Below, piece by piece: positions 42,424 to 51,005 of a stretch of DNA of 64,000 nucleotides. The notes under the pieces were generated by a model. It was not told where the DNA came from, searched no databases, and saw only the letters and a program-made list of their open reading frames with translations. Origin of the DNA: Mycobacterium gordonae (GTDB lineage: Bacteria > Actinomycetota > Actinomycetes > Mycobacteriales > Mycobacteriaceae); the NCBI RefSeq assembly GCF_002101675.1, contig NZ_LQOY01000207.1, positions 1 through 64,000 of the forward strand. Direction: 5' to 3'. Every line of letters begins with the position of its first letter. The stretch's first letter is position 1. Both the position numbers and the translations under genes were made by a program.

Positions 42424-43690
42424 CGCTTCTTCCGATCGGCGAGTCGGCCACCGCGACACCCGCGCCGAGCACACGATCGGACAGCAACCCCAGGCAGCTC
42501 AGGTTGGGAAAGCCCGGCCCCTCGTTGAGTCCGGACAGGTTGGGCAGCACCAGTCTCGGGGTGACTCCGGCGACGGCGAGGTCGGGACCGATGGACTCCT
42601 CGATCCGCTCGCAGGTCAGCGGTCCACCCAACTCCAGTTCCAGCAAGTCCACCGCATCCTGGCTCAGCAGCGGCAGGAACCAGAGCGCGTCGGCACCGGA
42701 GCCGTCGATGACGAGGTCGAAATCATGCACGGTTTCTTGCAGTTCACCGCAATGGTCGGTCTGCAGCGTGATCCAGATGCGCTCATGGCGGTCGATGACG
42801 TTCGCGACCCGGCCGCGCAGATGCCTGATCCGCTCGTCGGCGAGCAACAGTTCCTGCACCCGCGCGGAGAACACCCCCCGGTCGGTGCGGGCAATGCAGT
42901 CACGGCGTTCGGACAGCGTCAACGTGCGCCACTGGGTGGGGTCGGAGAACAGCGAATTCTCGAAGAATCCTTCGCCCCGAGTGAACAGCGTGGCCTGCGG
43001 TGAGATTGCCGTAATCGTCGAAACGCGATGGTGGAAAAGCTCATTGAGCATCGACGCGGCCGTCTCGCCGCCCCCGATGACGGCTACATTCTCGGCGACG
43101 ATCCGGTCGTGAGACGACGTGCGCTCCCAGAACTGGGCGATGGACAGCATCCGCGGGTCACCGGAGAGCATCGACCTTTGCGGCTGGCCGGGACCGGTGA
43201 TCATCACCGCGTCCGCTGACAGTGCCGCTTCCCGCGTGCGCAGCTTCCACTGCTGCCCCTGCACTGACATCTGAATCAATTCACCGCGCACAACTTTCAG
43301 ATCCACCATCTCGGCGACCCAGCGCAGATACCGCGCCCAGGTGTCGTGTGTGGGAGCGGGCCTGCCGCGGTCCACCCAACCGACGAACTGATCGATCGCG
43401 ACCAGATACGACTGCCAACTCCAGCGCATCATCCGTTCGTCGACCTCGGCGTCGCGCCCCGGCACCAATGACGAGCGGTAGGGGAACCCGACGTCTTTTT
43501 CGGGACTGGTGCCCAGGCGCTGGCGACCGTCCGTCCATCCCCCGCCGGCGATCCAGTTGGCCGCGACACCCGACCGTTCGATGGCGACGATGTCGGCGGT
43601 CTGCACGCCCATCTCCCGCAACACCGCCGCCTTGGCGGCCACTGCGACGGCCTTGGCACCGGCCCCGACAATCGCGAAGGTTTCAGCCAT
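42404..43690 (-). CDS. mbtG: Lysine N6-hydroxylase MbtG
   Basis: 428 residues, an FAD/NADPH-dependent N-hydroxylating monooxygenase that makes the hydroxamates that bind iron. N-terminal FAD loop IVGAGAKAVAVAAKA, then GGWTDGRQRLGTSPEKDVGFPY, NADPH loop VAVIGGGETAASML, and late SGLNEGPGFPNLSCLGLL. The ATG at 43690 (MAETFAIVGAG) gives the M. tuberculosis-like length (431); an upstream GTG (MPQILAGC) in the same frame is possible. It is divergent from mbtA, sharing the iron box at 43798, and is followed by mbtH. Confidence 0.93.
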   Translation of the reverse strand: MAETFAIVGAGAKAVAVAAKAAVLREMGVQTADIVAIERSGVAANWIAGGGWTDGRQRLGTSPEKDVGFPYRSSLVPGRDAEVDERMMRWSWQSYLVAIDQFVGWVDRGRPAPTHDTWARYLRWVAEMVDLKVVRGELIQMSVQGQQWKLRTREAALSADAVMITGPGQPQRSMLSGDPRMLSIAQFWERTSSHDRIVAENVAVIGGGETAASMLNELFHHRVSTITAISPQATLFTRGEGFFENSLFSDPTQWRTLTLSERRDCIARTDRGVFSARVQELLLADERIRHLRGRVANVIDRHERIWITLQTDHCGELQETVHDFDLVIDGSGADALWFLPLLSQDAVDLLELELGGPLTCERIEESIGPDLAVAGVTPRLVLPNLSGLNEGPGFPNLSCLGLLSDRVLGAGVAVADSPIGRSGAYQPV

Positions 43691-43797
43691 CGCATACCCG
43701 ACTGTGCACCCGGCGAGAATCTGCGGCACGGTGGCGGCATCCCCCGTTTGCCAGTGCGCCGGCGATTGATGCGCCGCCCACGACCCCACCTCCCGGC

Positions 43798-43816
43798 TTA
43801 GCTCAGGCTGTCCTAA
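43798..43816. promoter_or_regulatory. IdeR iron box between mbtG and mbtA
   Basis: TTAGCTCAGGCTGTCCTAA matches the IdeR consensus at 15 of 19 positions, with intact outer TTAG and CCTAA ends. It lies in the 186-bp divergent region between mbtG (start 43690) and mbtA (start 43877), so it could control mbtGH and the mbtA-mmpSL transcript together. Confidence 0.75.
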
Positions 43817-43876
43817 CTTTTTGTACGCTACCCTATATTCGTGGGGCATACACCCCCGCCCCGAGGGAGCTGTCGA

Positions 43877-45526
43877 GTGCCTTCCACCTCTGGCTCGTCA
43901 AAAGCCCGACTGTCCGGCCCGGCGCCCCTGGACGGTTTCGTAGCATTTCCCCCGGACCGGGCGGCGGACTACCGAGCGGCCGGTTACTGGTCCGGTCGGC
44001 CCCTGGGCGCTGTGCTGCGAAATGCCGCGCGCCGGTGGTCCGCTCGCCTGGCGGTCATCGATGCCGCCGCCAGCCATACCTACGCCGAACTGGACGCACT
44101 CGCGGACGAGGCGGCCGCCGGGTTCGCCGCACTGCCCATCTGCCCGGGCGAGCGCGTCCTGTTGCAGTTACCCAACTCGTGCCGGTTCGCCGTCGCGCTG
44201 TTCGGGCTGCTGCGCGCCGGCGCCATTCCGGTGATGTGCCTGCCGGGCCACCGGTTGGCCGAACTCACTCATTTCGCGCAGATCAGCGATGCGGTCGGCG
44301 CGGTGATCGCCGACACCGTCGGGGGGTTCGACTACCGGCCGATGGCCGAGCAACTGGCCGCGGCGCATCCGCGACTGCGCCACATCGTCGTCGACGGCGA
44401 TCCCGGCCCCTTCCTGCCGTGGTCCACCCTCGCCGGCCGGACCCTTAACACCGAACCGGTGATCGACACCGCCGCCCCGGCGCTGATGCTGGTGTCCGGT
44501 GGCACCACCGGACTGCCGAAGCTGATTCCCCGCACCCACGACGACTACGTCTACAACGCCACCGCCAGCGCGCGGCTGTGCCAAATGACAAGCGCCGACA
44601 CCTACCTGGCCGCGTTGCCGGCGGCGCACAACTTCCCGCTGGCGTGCCCGGGAGTCCTCGGCGCGATGACAGTCGGAGCGACGGTGGTTTTCGGGGACGA
44701 CCCGAGCCCGGAGGCGGCTTTCGCCACGATCGAGCGGCACGGGGTCACCGTCACCGCCCTGGTCCCGGCCCTGGCCAAGTTGTGGGCACAAGCCTGCGAC
44801 TGGGAGCCGGTCACACCGGAATCGTTGCGGCTGCTGCAAGTTGGCGGATCGAAGCTGGAGCCCGAGGATGCCCGCCAGGTGCGCGAGGCGCTGTGCCCGG
44901 GACTGCAGCAGGTGTTCGGCATGGCCGAAGGATTGCTGAACTTCACCCGGCTGGACGACCCGCCGGAGATACTCGAACAGACTCAGGGCCGGCCACTGAG
45001 CCCCGCCGACGACGTGCGTGTCGTCGACGCCGACGGAGTGCCGGTGGGTCCGGGCGGCGAGGGTGAACTTCTGGTGCGCGGGCCTTACACCATCAACGGC
45101 TACTTTCGCGCCGAACGCGACAACGCGCGCGCCTTCGACCCACAGGGTTTCTATCGCAGCGGGGATCTGGTGCGCCTGCGCGAGGACGGCTACCTGGTGG
45201 TCACCGGCCGGATCAAAGACGTCATCTGCCGATGCGGCGAAACCATCGGCGCGCAGGACATCGAGGAGCAGTTGCTGACCCACCCGGCTGTCTGGTCGGT
45301 GGCCGCGGTGCCACTGCCCGATCCTCAACTCGGCGAACGACTCTGCGCCGCAGTTGTTTTCAGTGGAAAACCCGCGACCCTCGCAGAGCTCAACGGCTAC
45401 CTGGACCAGCGCGGTTTGGCCAGCCACGCTCGCCTTGACCAACTTGTCGCGTTCTCGGCACTGCCCACCACCGCGATCGGCAAGATCGACAAGAAGGCCA
45501 TCGTCGCCCGACTCGCGCCGTCCTAG
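43877..45526 (+). CDS. mbtA: Salicyl-AMP ligase MbtA
   Basis: 549 residues. It adenylates salicylate and loads it on the MbtB aryl carrier. Visible motifs: VSGGTTGLPKLIPRTHDDYV, AAHNFPLACPGVLGAM (the aryl-acid pocket region with the stand-alone ligase His-Asn), VFGMAEGLLNFTRLDD, YRSGDLVRL, and the late catalytic Lys in PTTAIGKIDKKAI. The GTG start at 43877 follows GAGGGAG by 8 nt. Divergent from mbtG. M. tuberculosis MbtA has 565 residues. Confidence 0.95.
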   Translation: MPSTSGSSKARLSGPAPLDGFVAFPPDRAADYRAAGYWSGRPLGAVLRNAARRWSARLAVIDAAASHTYAELDALADEAAAGFAALPICPGERVLLQLPNSCRFAVALFGLLRAGAIPVMCLPGHRLAELTHFAQISDAVGAVIADTVGGFDYRPMAEQLAAAHPRLRHIVVDGDPGPFLPWSTLAGRTLNTEPVIDTAAPALMLVSGGTTGLPKLIPRTHDDYVYNATASARLCQMTSADTYLAALPAAHNFPLACPGVLGAMTVGATVVFGDDPSPEAAFATIERHGVTVTALVPALAKLWAQACDWEPVTPESLRLLQVGGSKLEPEDARQVREALCPGLQQVFGMAEGLLNFTRLDDPPEILEQTQGRPLSPADDVRVVDADGVPVGPGGEGELLVRGPYTINGYFRAERDNARAFDPQGFYRSGDLVRLREDGYLVVTGRIKDVICRCGETIGAQDIEEQLLTHPAVWSVAAVPLPDPQLGERLCAAVVFSGKPATLAELNGYLDQRGLASHARLDQLVAFSALPTTAIGKIDKKAIVARLAPS

Positions 45527-45543
45527 CTCCTCGAAGCCTCCGA

Positions 45544-45569
45544 CCCGCCCCGCTTTTGAGTGAGGCGGG
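45544..45569 (+). terminator. Short hairpin after mbtA (possible terminator)
   Basis: CCCGCC and GGCGGG form a 6-bp stem with a 14-base loop that contains CTTTT, 17 bp after the mbtA stop. There is no U tract after the stem, so it would be weak and may only partly separate mbtA from the mmpS/mmpL genes. Confidence 0.35.
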
Positions 45570-45651
45570 CGATTGAGGTAGCTTCTAGCAATTGCCAATA
45601 GCAGACGGTAGTGTTCTCTAAGTTCACCGCGGAGGGGGAAGGGATCAAGAC

Positions 45652-46083
45652 GTGATTTCCGGTCTATTCGGCTATCTCACAGTGCTTTCCCTCGCGCTCA
45701 TACTGGTGCTGGCCACCGTCGCGTCGCTGTATGTCAGACGGCTGAGCAACCGGCAGTCGACTCCGCTGAGCGAAGAGCCGGGGAGCTCGAAGGTGGTCCT
45801 GCGCAAACTGCGTAAGGGCGAACCCATGTCGGCTGAGGAGGTGACGTACGCGAGGCAGATCGTCGCCGACCGCAGTTCGCCGATGGCACTGGCCATCCCG
45901 GGCATGATCTTCATGCTCGGATGCTTTTATGTGTTCGGCAGCCTGGAACACCTGCACGGAGCGCGGCCTTCCGAGCGGACATTTCTAGGACTGATCCCGA
46001 TGCTGACCTCCACCAATCTCGCCCTGCGCATGCTCAGCAGTAACCGACTGAAAAGACGCCTGCGGACGGCGGTGTCGGGCTGA
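45652..46083 (+). CDS. Small membrane protein of the mmpS/mmpL operon
   Basis: 143 residues with an N-terminal membrane segment (LFGYLTVLSLALILVLATVA, about 5-28), a charged cytoplasmic loop (about 30-75), and a second segment near 78-97 (ALAIPGMIFMLGCFYVFGSL). A weak third hydrophobic stretch follows near 108-122, and the C-terminus is basic. The GTG start follows GGAGGGGGAAGGG. Its stop overlaps the mmpS ATG by 1 base, so it belongs to the export operon. I do not recognise the family; a role in assembling or helping the siderophore exporter is a guess from position. Confidence 0.75.
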   Translation: MISGLFGYLTVLSLALILVLATVASLYVRRLSNRQSTPLSEEPGSSKVVLRKLRKGEPMSAEEVTYARQIVADRSSPMALAIPGMIFMLGCFYVFGSLEHLHGARPSERTFLGLIPMLTSTNLALRMLSSNRLKRRLRTAVSG

Positions 46084-46526
46084 TGGGGCCGCGTTCGGCG
46101 GGCCGGACCGCCCTGCAGCGCGGGTGGATGCCGTTGGTTGCCGTCATCGCGCTAGGCGTGGGTGCGCTGTCCATGTGGAAGGTCCACCAGATGTCCGCAC
46201 CCCCGCCGGTCATCACCGTCAACGGTCCCCAGGCCCCCGAACAGTCCACGCTCAAACAGCTCACCTACGAGCTGTCCGGCTCGGTCGGACAAGGGGGCAT
46301 GCTTACCTACGTCGATGTCGACGGCCGTCCCCACAAGGTGGACCTGACGACCCTGCCCTGGTCCCACACCGAGACCACCACCCTCACCGTGGTGTCCGGC
46401 AGCATCTCCGCGCAGGTGCACGGCGGCCAGATCAGCTGCCGAATATTGGTCAACGGTGTTGTGCGAGACGAACATTCAGACACTCATCAGGATGCCGACG
46501 TCACCTGCCGGGTGAAGTCCGCATGA
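46083..46526 (+). CDS. MmpS-family membrane/periplasmic accessory protein
   Basis: 147 residues: one N-terminal membrane anchor (WMPLVAVIALGVGALSMW, about 15-32), then a periplasmic beta-rich domain with the family's conserved elements (LTYELSGSVGQGGMLTYVDV, SISAQVHGGQISCRILVNG, late DVTC). MmpS proteins pair with MmpL transporters; MmpS4 and MmpS5 are needed for siderophore export in M. tuberculosis. The ATG touches the previous gene's stop, and the stop overlaps mmpL (ATGA). Confidence 0.9.
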   Translation: MGPRSAGRTALQRGWMPLVAVIALGVGALSMWKVHQMSAPPPVITVNGPQAPEQSTLKQLTYELSGSVGQGGMLTYVDVDGRPHKVDLTTLPWSHTETTTLTVVSGSISAQVHGGQISCRILVNGVVRDEHSDTHQDADVTCRVKSA

Positions 46527-49375
46527 GCGCGCACCGGGCCGGGCGCCCGTTCGTCGCGAAAACCGTCCGGCTGCTCGCCATACCGATCATCGTCTTCTGG
46601 GCGCTCGTCGCCGTCACCACCAACACCTTCGTCCCTCAGGTGGAACGGGTCGCCGAAGAGCTCGCCGGGCCGATGGTCCCGCACTACGCGCCGTCGCAAC
46701 GGGCGATGCTGCACATCGGCGAGAAATTCCGCGAGTCCACCTCCACCAGCCTGACCATGGTGGTGTTCGAGGCACCCGACCGCCCGCTGGGCGATCAGGA
46801 CCACCGCTACTACGACGATTTGATGCGCCGGCTCAAGCAGGACTCCCGGCACGTGCAGTACGTGATGGACCTGTGGGGCAAGCCGATCACCTCGGCCGGG
46901 GCGCAAAGTGTCGATGGCAAGGCCACCTACGTGCTGCTGCGACTGGCCGGCGACATCGGCCAGATGCAAGCCAATCAGTCCGTGGCGGCGGTGCGGGACA
47001 TCGTGGCCAAGGACACCCCGCCGCCCGGGCTCAAGGTTTACGTCAGCGGCGCCGCTCCGCTGGCCTCCGACACCGTGGCCATCGCCAATTCGAGCCTGAA
47101 CAACATCACCATCGTCACGATCATCCTGATCATCGTGATGCTGCTGCTGGTCTACCGCTCGGTCAGCACCCTGCTGGTCCCGCTGGCCGGTGTGCTCATC
47201 GAAATGCTGGTAGCCAAAGGGGTTGTCGCGACGCTGGGTCATTTCGGCTACATCGAACTCTCGTCGTTCGCCGTCAACATGGTGGTCTCGCTGACCCTGG
47301 GCGCGGGAACGGATTACGGCATCTTCCTGATGGGCCGCTACCACGAGGCTCGCCAGGCCGGCGAGAGCCGGGAAGAGGCGTTCTACACCGCCTACAAAGG
47401 GGTGACACCGATCATCGTGGGCTCGGGCCTGACGATCGCGGGCGCCGGTTACTGCCTGAGTTTCGCGCGCCTCAACTACTTCCACACGATGGGCCCGGCC
47501 GTTGCCATCGGCATGCTGTTGACCATCGCGGCAGCGCTGACGCTCGGGCCGGCCCTGTTGACGGTGGGCAGCCTGTTCGGGCTCTTCGATCCGCGCCGCG
47601 CGGTCAAGGCGCGGCTGTACCGCCGGATCGGCGCGAGCGTGGTGCGGTGGCCGGTGCCCATCCTCGCGGCCAGTTCGGCAGTCGTCATGATCGGGGCGAT
47701 CTTCGTCCCGACCTACCGGGTCAACTACGACGACCGCCAATATCAGCCGCCCGATGCCGCGGCCAATCAGGGCTTCGCCGCCGCGGACCGCCACTTCTCC
47801 AAGAGCAAGCTGTTCTCCGAGATGCTGATGGTGGAGAGCGACCATGACATGCGCAACTCGGCCGACTTCATCTCGTTGGACCGGGTGGCCAAGGCGCTGA
47901 TCCGGCTTCCCGGTGTCGCGATGGTGCAGAGCATCACCCGGCCGATGGGGCGTCCACTCGAACACGCCTCTGTGCCATACCTGTTCACCACGCAAGGCAG
48001 TGGCAGCGGCCAGCAACTGCCGTTCAACGAGCAGCAGAACGCCAACACCGACGAGCAGGCGCAGATCCAGGCACACACCGTCGAAGTGCTTGATCAGTTG
48101 ATCGCCTTGTTCCAGAAGATGGCCGACGAGATGCATCAGACGGTGCTCACCATGCAGGACATGCAGCGGGTCACCAACGAGATCAACGAGAAAATCTCCA
48201 ACCTCGACGACTTCTTCCGGCCGATCCGGAGCTATTTCTATTGGGAGAGGCACTGTTTCGACATCCCGGCGTGCTGGGCGTTCCGGTCGATTTTCGACGC
48301 GCTCGACGGAATCGACAAGATGGCCGAAGACATCAAGAACGCCGTGACGTCGCTGGAGGTCATCGACAAACTGCTGCCGCAGATGATCACCGAGATGAAG
48401 ATCATGCGAGACGACACCGCCGCGCTGCGGGCACTGCTGGTGAGCTCCTACGGATCTGCCGATCTACAGTCGACCCAGACCAACCAGACCTTCGACGACC
48501 TGATCAACGTGGGGCTGGACTTCGACCGGTCGCGCAGCGACGACTTCTTCTACATCCCCCGAGAGGGATTCGACAACGAAGACGTCAAAACCGGTATGAC
48601 GCTGATGATGTCGCCGGACGGCAAGGCGGCCCGGTTCATCGTCACCCACGAGGGCAACGCGATGGGTCCCGAAGGCGTCGAACATGTCGAAGCCTTCCCG
48701 ACCGCGATCACCACGGCTTTGAAGGAGACTTCGCTGGCCGGCGCCCGGGTGTATATCGGCGGTTCGGGATCCAACGATAAGGACATCAAGTCCTACGCCG
48801 CATCCGACCTGCTGATCGCCGCGATCGCGGCCTTCGTCCTGATCTTCCTGATCATGATGTTCATCACCCGAAGTCTGGTGGCCGCCTTGGTGATTCCCGG
48901 CACCGTTGCGTTCTCCTATGCCGGGGCCTTCGGGCTGTCGGTGCTCGTCTGGCAGCATCTGATCGGCCTGCATCTGCACTGGCTGGTGTTGCCGCTGACG
49001 TTCATCATTCTGGTGGCGGTGGGATCGGACTACAACCTGCTGTTGATTGCGCGGGTCAGAGAGGAGATCCACGCCGGGCTGAACACCGGGCTGATCCGGG
49101 CGCTGGGAAGCACCGGTGGTGTGGTCACGTCCGCGGGCCTGGTGTTCGCCTTCACCATGCTGGCGATGCTCACCAGCGATCTGCGGACGATCGGCCAGGT
49201 GGGTTCGACGGTGTGTATCGGCCTGCTGCTCGACACGCTGATCGTGCGTTCCTTCGTCGTACCGTGCGTTCTGCGCATCCTCGGGCCGTGGTTCTGGTGG
49301 CCGACGTTGGTGCGCGCGCGTCCGCTGCCGCCCTGGCGCCAAGGCGTCAGGCAGGCCGCCGCAAGCGCGCAGTGA
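46523..49375 (+). CDS. MmpL-family RND transporter (likely siderophore exporter)
   Basis: 950 residues, an MmpL4/MmpL5-like proton-driven transporter. An N-terminal membrane helix (IPIIVFWALVAVTTNTFV) leads into periplasmic domain D1; two membrane bundles carry the Asp-Tyr proton-relay pairs in GAGTDYGIF (Asp264) and VGSDYNLLL (Asp836). Between about 500 and 690 is a long periplasmic coiled-coil region (DEMHQTVLTMQDMQRVTNEI) typical of the MmpL4/5 group. Placed directly after mbtA with its own MmpS, it most likely exports the mycobactin made here. The gene overlaps mmpS by 4 bp. Confidence 0.92.
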   Translation: MSAHRAGRPFVAKTVRLLAIPIIVFWALVAVTTNTFVPQVERVAEELAGPMVPHYAPSQRAMLHIGEKFRESTSTSLTMVVFEAPDRPLGDQDHRYYDDLMRRLKQDSRHVQYVMDLWGKPITSAGAQSVDGKATYVLLRLAGDIGQMQANQSVAAVRDIVAKDTPPPGLKVYVSGAAPLASDTVAIANSSLNNITIVTIILIIVMLLLVYRSVSTLLVPLAGVLIEMLVAKGVVATLGHFGYIELSSFAVNMVVSLTLGAGTDYGIFLMGRYHEARQAGESREEAFYTAYKGVTPIIVGSGLTIAGAGYCLSFARLNYFHTMGPAVAIGMLLTIAAALTLGPALLTVGSLFGLFDPRRAVKARLYRRIGASVVRWPVPILAASSAVVMIGAIFVPTYRVNYDDRQYQPPDAAANQGFAAADRHFSKSKLFSEMLMVESDHDMRNSADFISLDRVAKALIRLPGVAMVQSITRPMGRPLEHASVPYLFTTQGSGSGQQLPFNEQQNANTDEQAQIQAHTVEVLDQLIALFQKMADEMHQTVLTMQDMQRVTNEINEKISNLDDFFRPIRSYFYWERHCFDIPACWAFRSIFDALDGIDKMAEDIKNAVTSLEVIDKLLPQMITEMKIMRDDTAALRALLVSSYGSADLQSTQTNQTFDDLINVGLDFDRSRSDDFFYIPREGFDNEDVKTGMTLMMSPDGKAARFIVTHEGNAMGPEGVEHVEAFPTAITTALKETSLAGARVYIGGSGSNDKDIKSYAASDLLIAAIAAFVLIFLIMMFITRSLVAALVIPGTVAFSYAGAFGLSVLVWQHLIGLHLHWLVLPLTFIILVAVGSDYNLLLIARVREEIHAGLNTGLIRALGSTGGVVTSAGLVFAFTMLAMLTSDLRTIGQVGSTVCIGLLLDTLIVRSFVVPCVLRILGPWFWWPTLVRARPLPPWRQGVRQAAASAQ

Positions 49376-49529
49376 GCAATCGGGTGCGGTTGTCACAGGT
49401 TCGCGTGTGTCAGTCACACAAGGCGCGAGCAGTCAGCTGATTATTGTCACGTTCGGCAACGATTTCGGCTCGAGGAGAATCGTTTCTCGGACTATAGGCC
49501 AGGCCTCATTAGGGGCATAGACTTAATCA

Positions 49530-49907
49530 ATGAGGCAAGGATTGTTGCGCGATTTGGTATTGATGACGGCGTGGGCGATCGGGCTGTTACTCGCCGTAGG
49601 GGTGGTTCCGGGGGCCTCATTGTCGGCGGGTGCGTTCATTCTCGCGGTAGCTCTGTTTTCCGTGGGACAGGCGACGCTGTCGGTGTGGATCCTGAAGCTG
49701 CCGGAAAGATATGCGTCGCTGGTGCTTGGAGGCAGCGGCTTGGCGTTGACCGTGATCGCTATGTGGCTGGCCGCGATGTTCACCGGTGGCCTGGATCTGC
49801 GTGGTGCGGAATCCTGGGTCGCCGCCACGATGGTGGTGTGGCTTGTGACCACCATCGGCGCAATCATCTGGCCGGTCTTTGTCCGCGACCAAGTCAGCTC
49901 GATCTGA
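49530..49907 (+). CDS. Phage-holin-like four-helix membrane protein
   Basis: 125 residues with four membrane segments (about 8-27, 31-53, 66-86 and 96-115). It begins MRQGLLRDLVLMTAWAIGLL and ends in a short polar tail. The pattern fits the mycobacterial 4-TMS holin-family membrane proteins (PF04020-like); despite the name these are usually chromosomal genes with no phage context, and no phage genes are near. Function unknown. It is 154 bp after mmpL and probably transcribed separately. Confidence 0.7.
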   Translation: MRQGLLRDLVLMTAWAIGLLLAVGVVPGASLSAGAFILAVALFSVGQATLSVWILKLPERYASLVLGGSGLALTVIAMWLAAMFTGGLDLRGAESWVAATMVVWLVTTIGAIIWPVFVRDQVSSI

Positions 49908-50006
49908 GCAGGCGAGACCACCCACCGGGGAAATTGCGTCTCGCTCGCATTCCCCCACTGAAGTAAAATCAGGATTATCTGGCGACGACCGCGGATTGAG
50001 GTAATG

Positions 50007-50288
50007 ATGGGAGACACGCATCGAGACCCGTCAGACCGGTATCGGACAACACAACCGCGTGCGGGTCTAACGCTGAAAGACAATTTAATGTGGCCCGGGT
50101 TGATTCTATGGGCCGTAGCAGTCGCCGGGCTCATTTGTACCGTGGCCCTGGCAGCCTATGGGCATCACGACTGGGTTGTGACTACCGTCGTCATCTCCGC
50201 TCTCGCCACGCTTGCCGGAGCACTGTGGTTCGTAGTGGAGCTTCGTTTCGTGGCGCATATCGAAAAACGGTGGGCGAGTCACCACTGA
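50007..50288 (+). CDS. UsfY-like membrane protein
   Basis: 93 residues starting MGDTHRDPSDRYRTTQPRAG, the N-terminal block I recall from UsfY (the sigF-linked protein Rv3288c). Two membrane segments follow (about 32-52 and 58-80), and the end is basic. The second of two adjacent ATGs is chosen because GAGG is 5 nt upstream of it. UsfY function is unknown, but in M. tuberculosis it sits in the usfX-sigF stress operon; no sigF is near here, so this is a separate paralogue. Confidence 0.65.
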   Translation: MGDTHRDPSDRYRTTQPRAGLTLKDNLMWPGLILWAVAVAGLICTVALAAYGHHDWVVTTVVISALATLAGALWFVVELRFVAHIEKRWASHH

Positions 50289-51005
50289 CTTCTGCGGTCG
50301 TAGTTCCCGGCCGGCCATGGGGTGTCGGAGTGGCGAAATCGCCCTGGGACCCGTGCCGCTTGATAGCGCGGCGGATGTGACCGGCCCGGGACTACCGGAC
50401 CCGGCCGTGCCGCCTGGCCGCAGGCCCGCGACATCCCGGAGACCCGCTCGAAGCCGTGCCAGAAGAACGACATGACACCCCGGTCCGTTTACTACGGGCG
50501 AGGGCTCGGCACGGGGATGAATGAGCCGGTGGGCCAGCACAATCCCGGCGGCAGCGGAGGCGGACGAACGAACCCTTGGTTGGGTTCTCTGGCCGGCGGG
50601 TTGGGGCCGTCCCAGATGTTCGTCGCGACGTTGCCCTTCCCGTAATCGACCACCCGTTCACCCCACGTGTCATGTGGCTCGCAGGACAGAAGCGCGCCCC
50701 AAACATCTTGGGAGACTCTTGGGTTGCAGGGCACCCCCGACACCGCGCCGTTTCAGCTTCCATGTCTCACGCTGGACCCGAAAAGGGACCTTGCCATTGA
50801 CGAATGTCACCATTTGCGATTGACTCAGTCGCATGACCGACCCCGGTCCCGCACACGGGTCATTGAGGTCCCGCACTGCGATCGCGGTGAGCACTGTGAT
50901 GGTGCGACCGATCACTGCGCCGATACCGCCGGAGCACCTCGCGCGGCCTCTCGCCGGCGGCACTGCATCACTTTCCGTGAACATCACTGCGACAGGGGCT
51001 ATTTG
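50289..51005. other. 717-bp region without a convincing gene
   Basis: The stretch between the UsfY-like gene and the SDR operon has no ORF that I recognise. It is locally GC-rich (50380-50480). It contains one low-confidence minus-strand ORF (50492-50743) and must carry the promoter of the SDR operon near its right end. No strong terminator or known operator was seen. Confidence 0.6.
50492..50743 (-). CDS. Small hypothetical ORF (doubtful)
   Basis: An 83-residue frame (MSGVPCNPRVSQDVWGALLS, later VVDYGKGNVATNIWDGPNPP) ends in a Pro-rich tail. The composition (Trp-Asp-Gly pairs, few Arg/Ala runs) is more protein-like than most shadow frames in this DNA, but there is no known homologue, no clear ribosome-binding site and no operon partner. 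It could be the 3' remnant of a lost gene. Confidence 0.3.
   Translation of the reverse strand: MSGVPCNPRVSQDVWGALLSCEPHDTWGERVVDYGKGNVATNIWDGPNPPAREPNQGFVRPPPLPPGLCWPTGSFIPVPSPRP

Noticed and set aside
45580..45620. Possible fifth IdeR box before the mmpS/mmpL operon
   Set aside because: The best alignment matches only about half of the 19 consensus positions, no better than chance.
46487..48253. 588-residue minus-strand ORF opposite mmpL
   Set aside because: A GC-rich shadow frame; the plus strand encodes a complete MmpL with all motifs.
49530..49907. Holin-like protein as a sign of a prophage
   Set aside because: No integrase, lysin, structural phage gene or attachment repeat is nearby; such membrane proteins are ordinary mycobacterial chromosomal genes.
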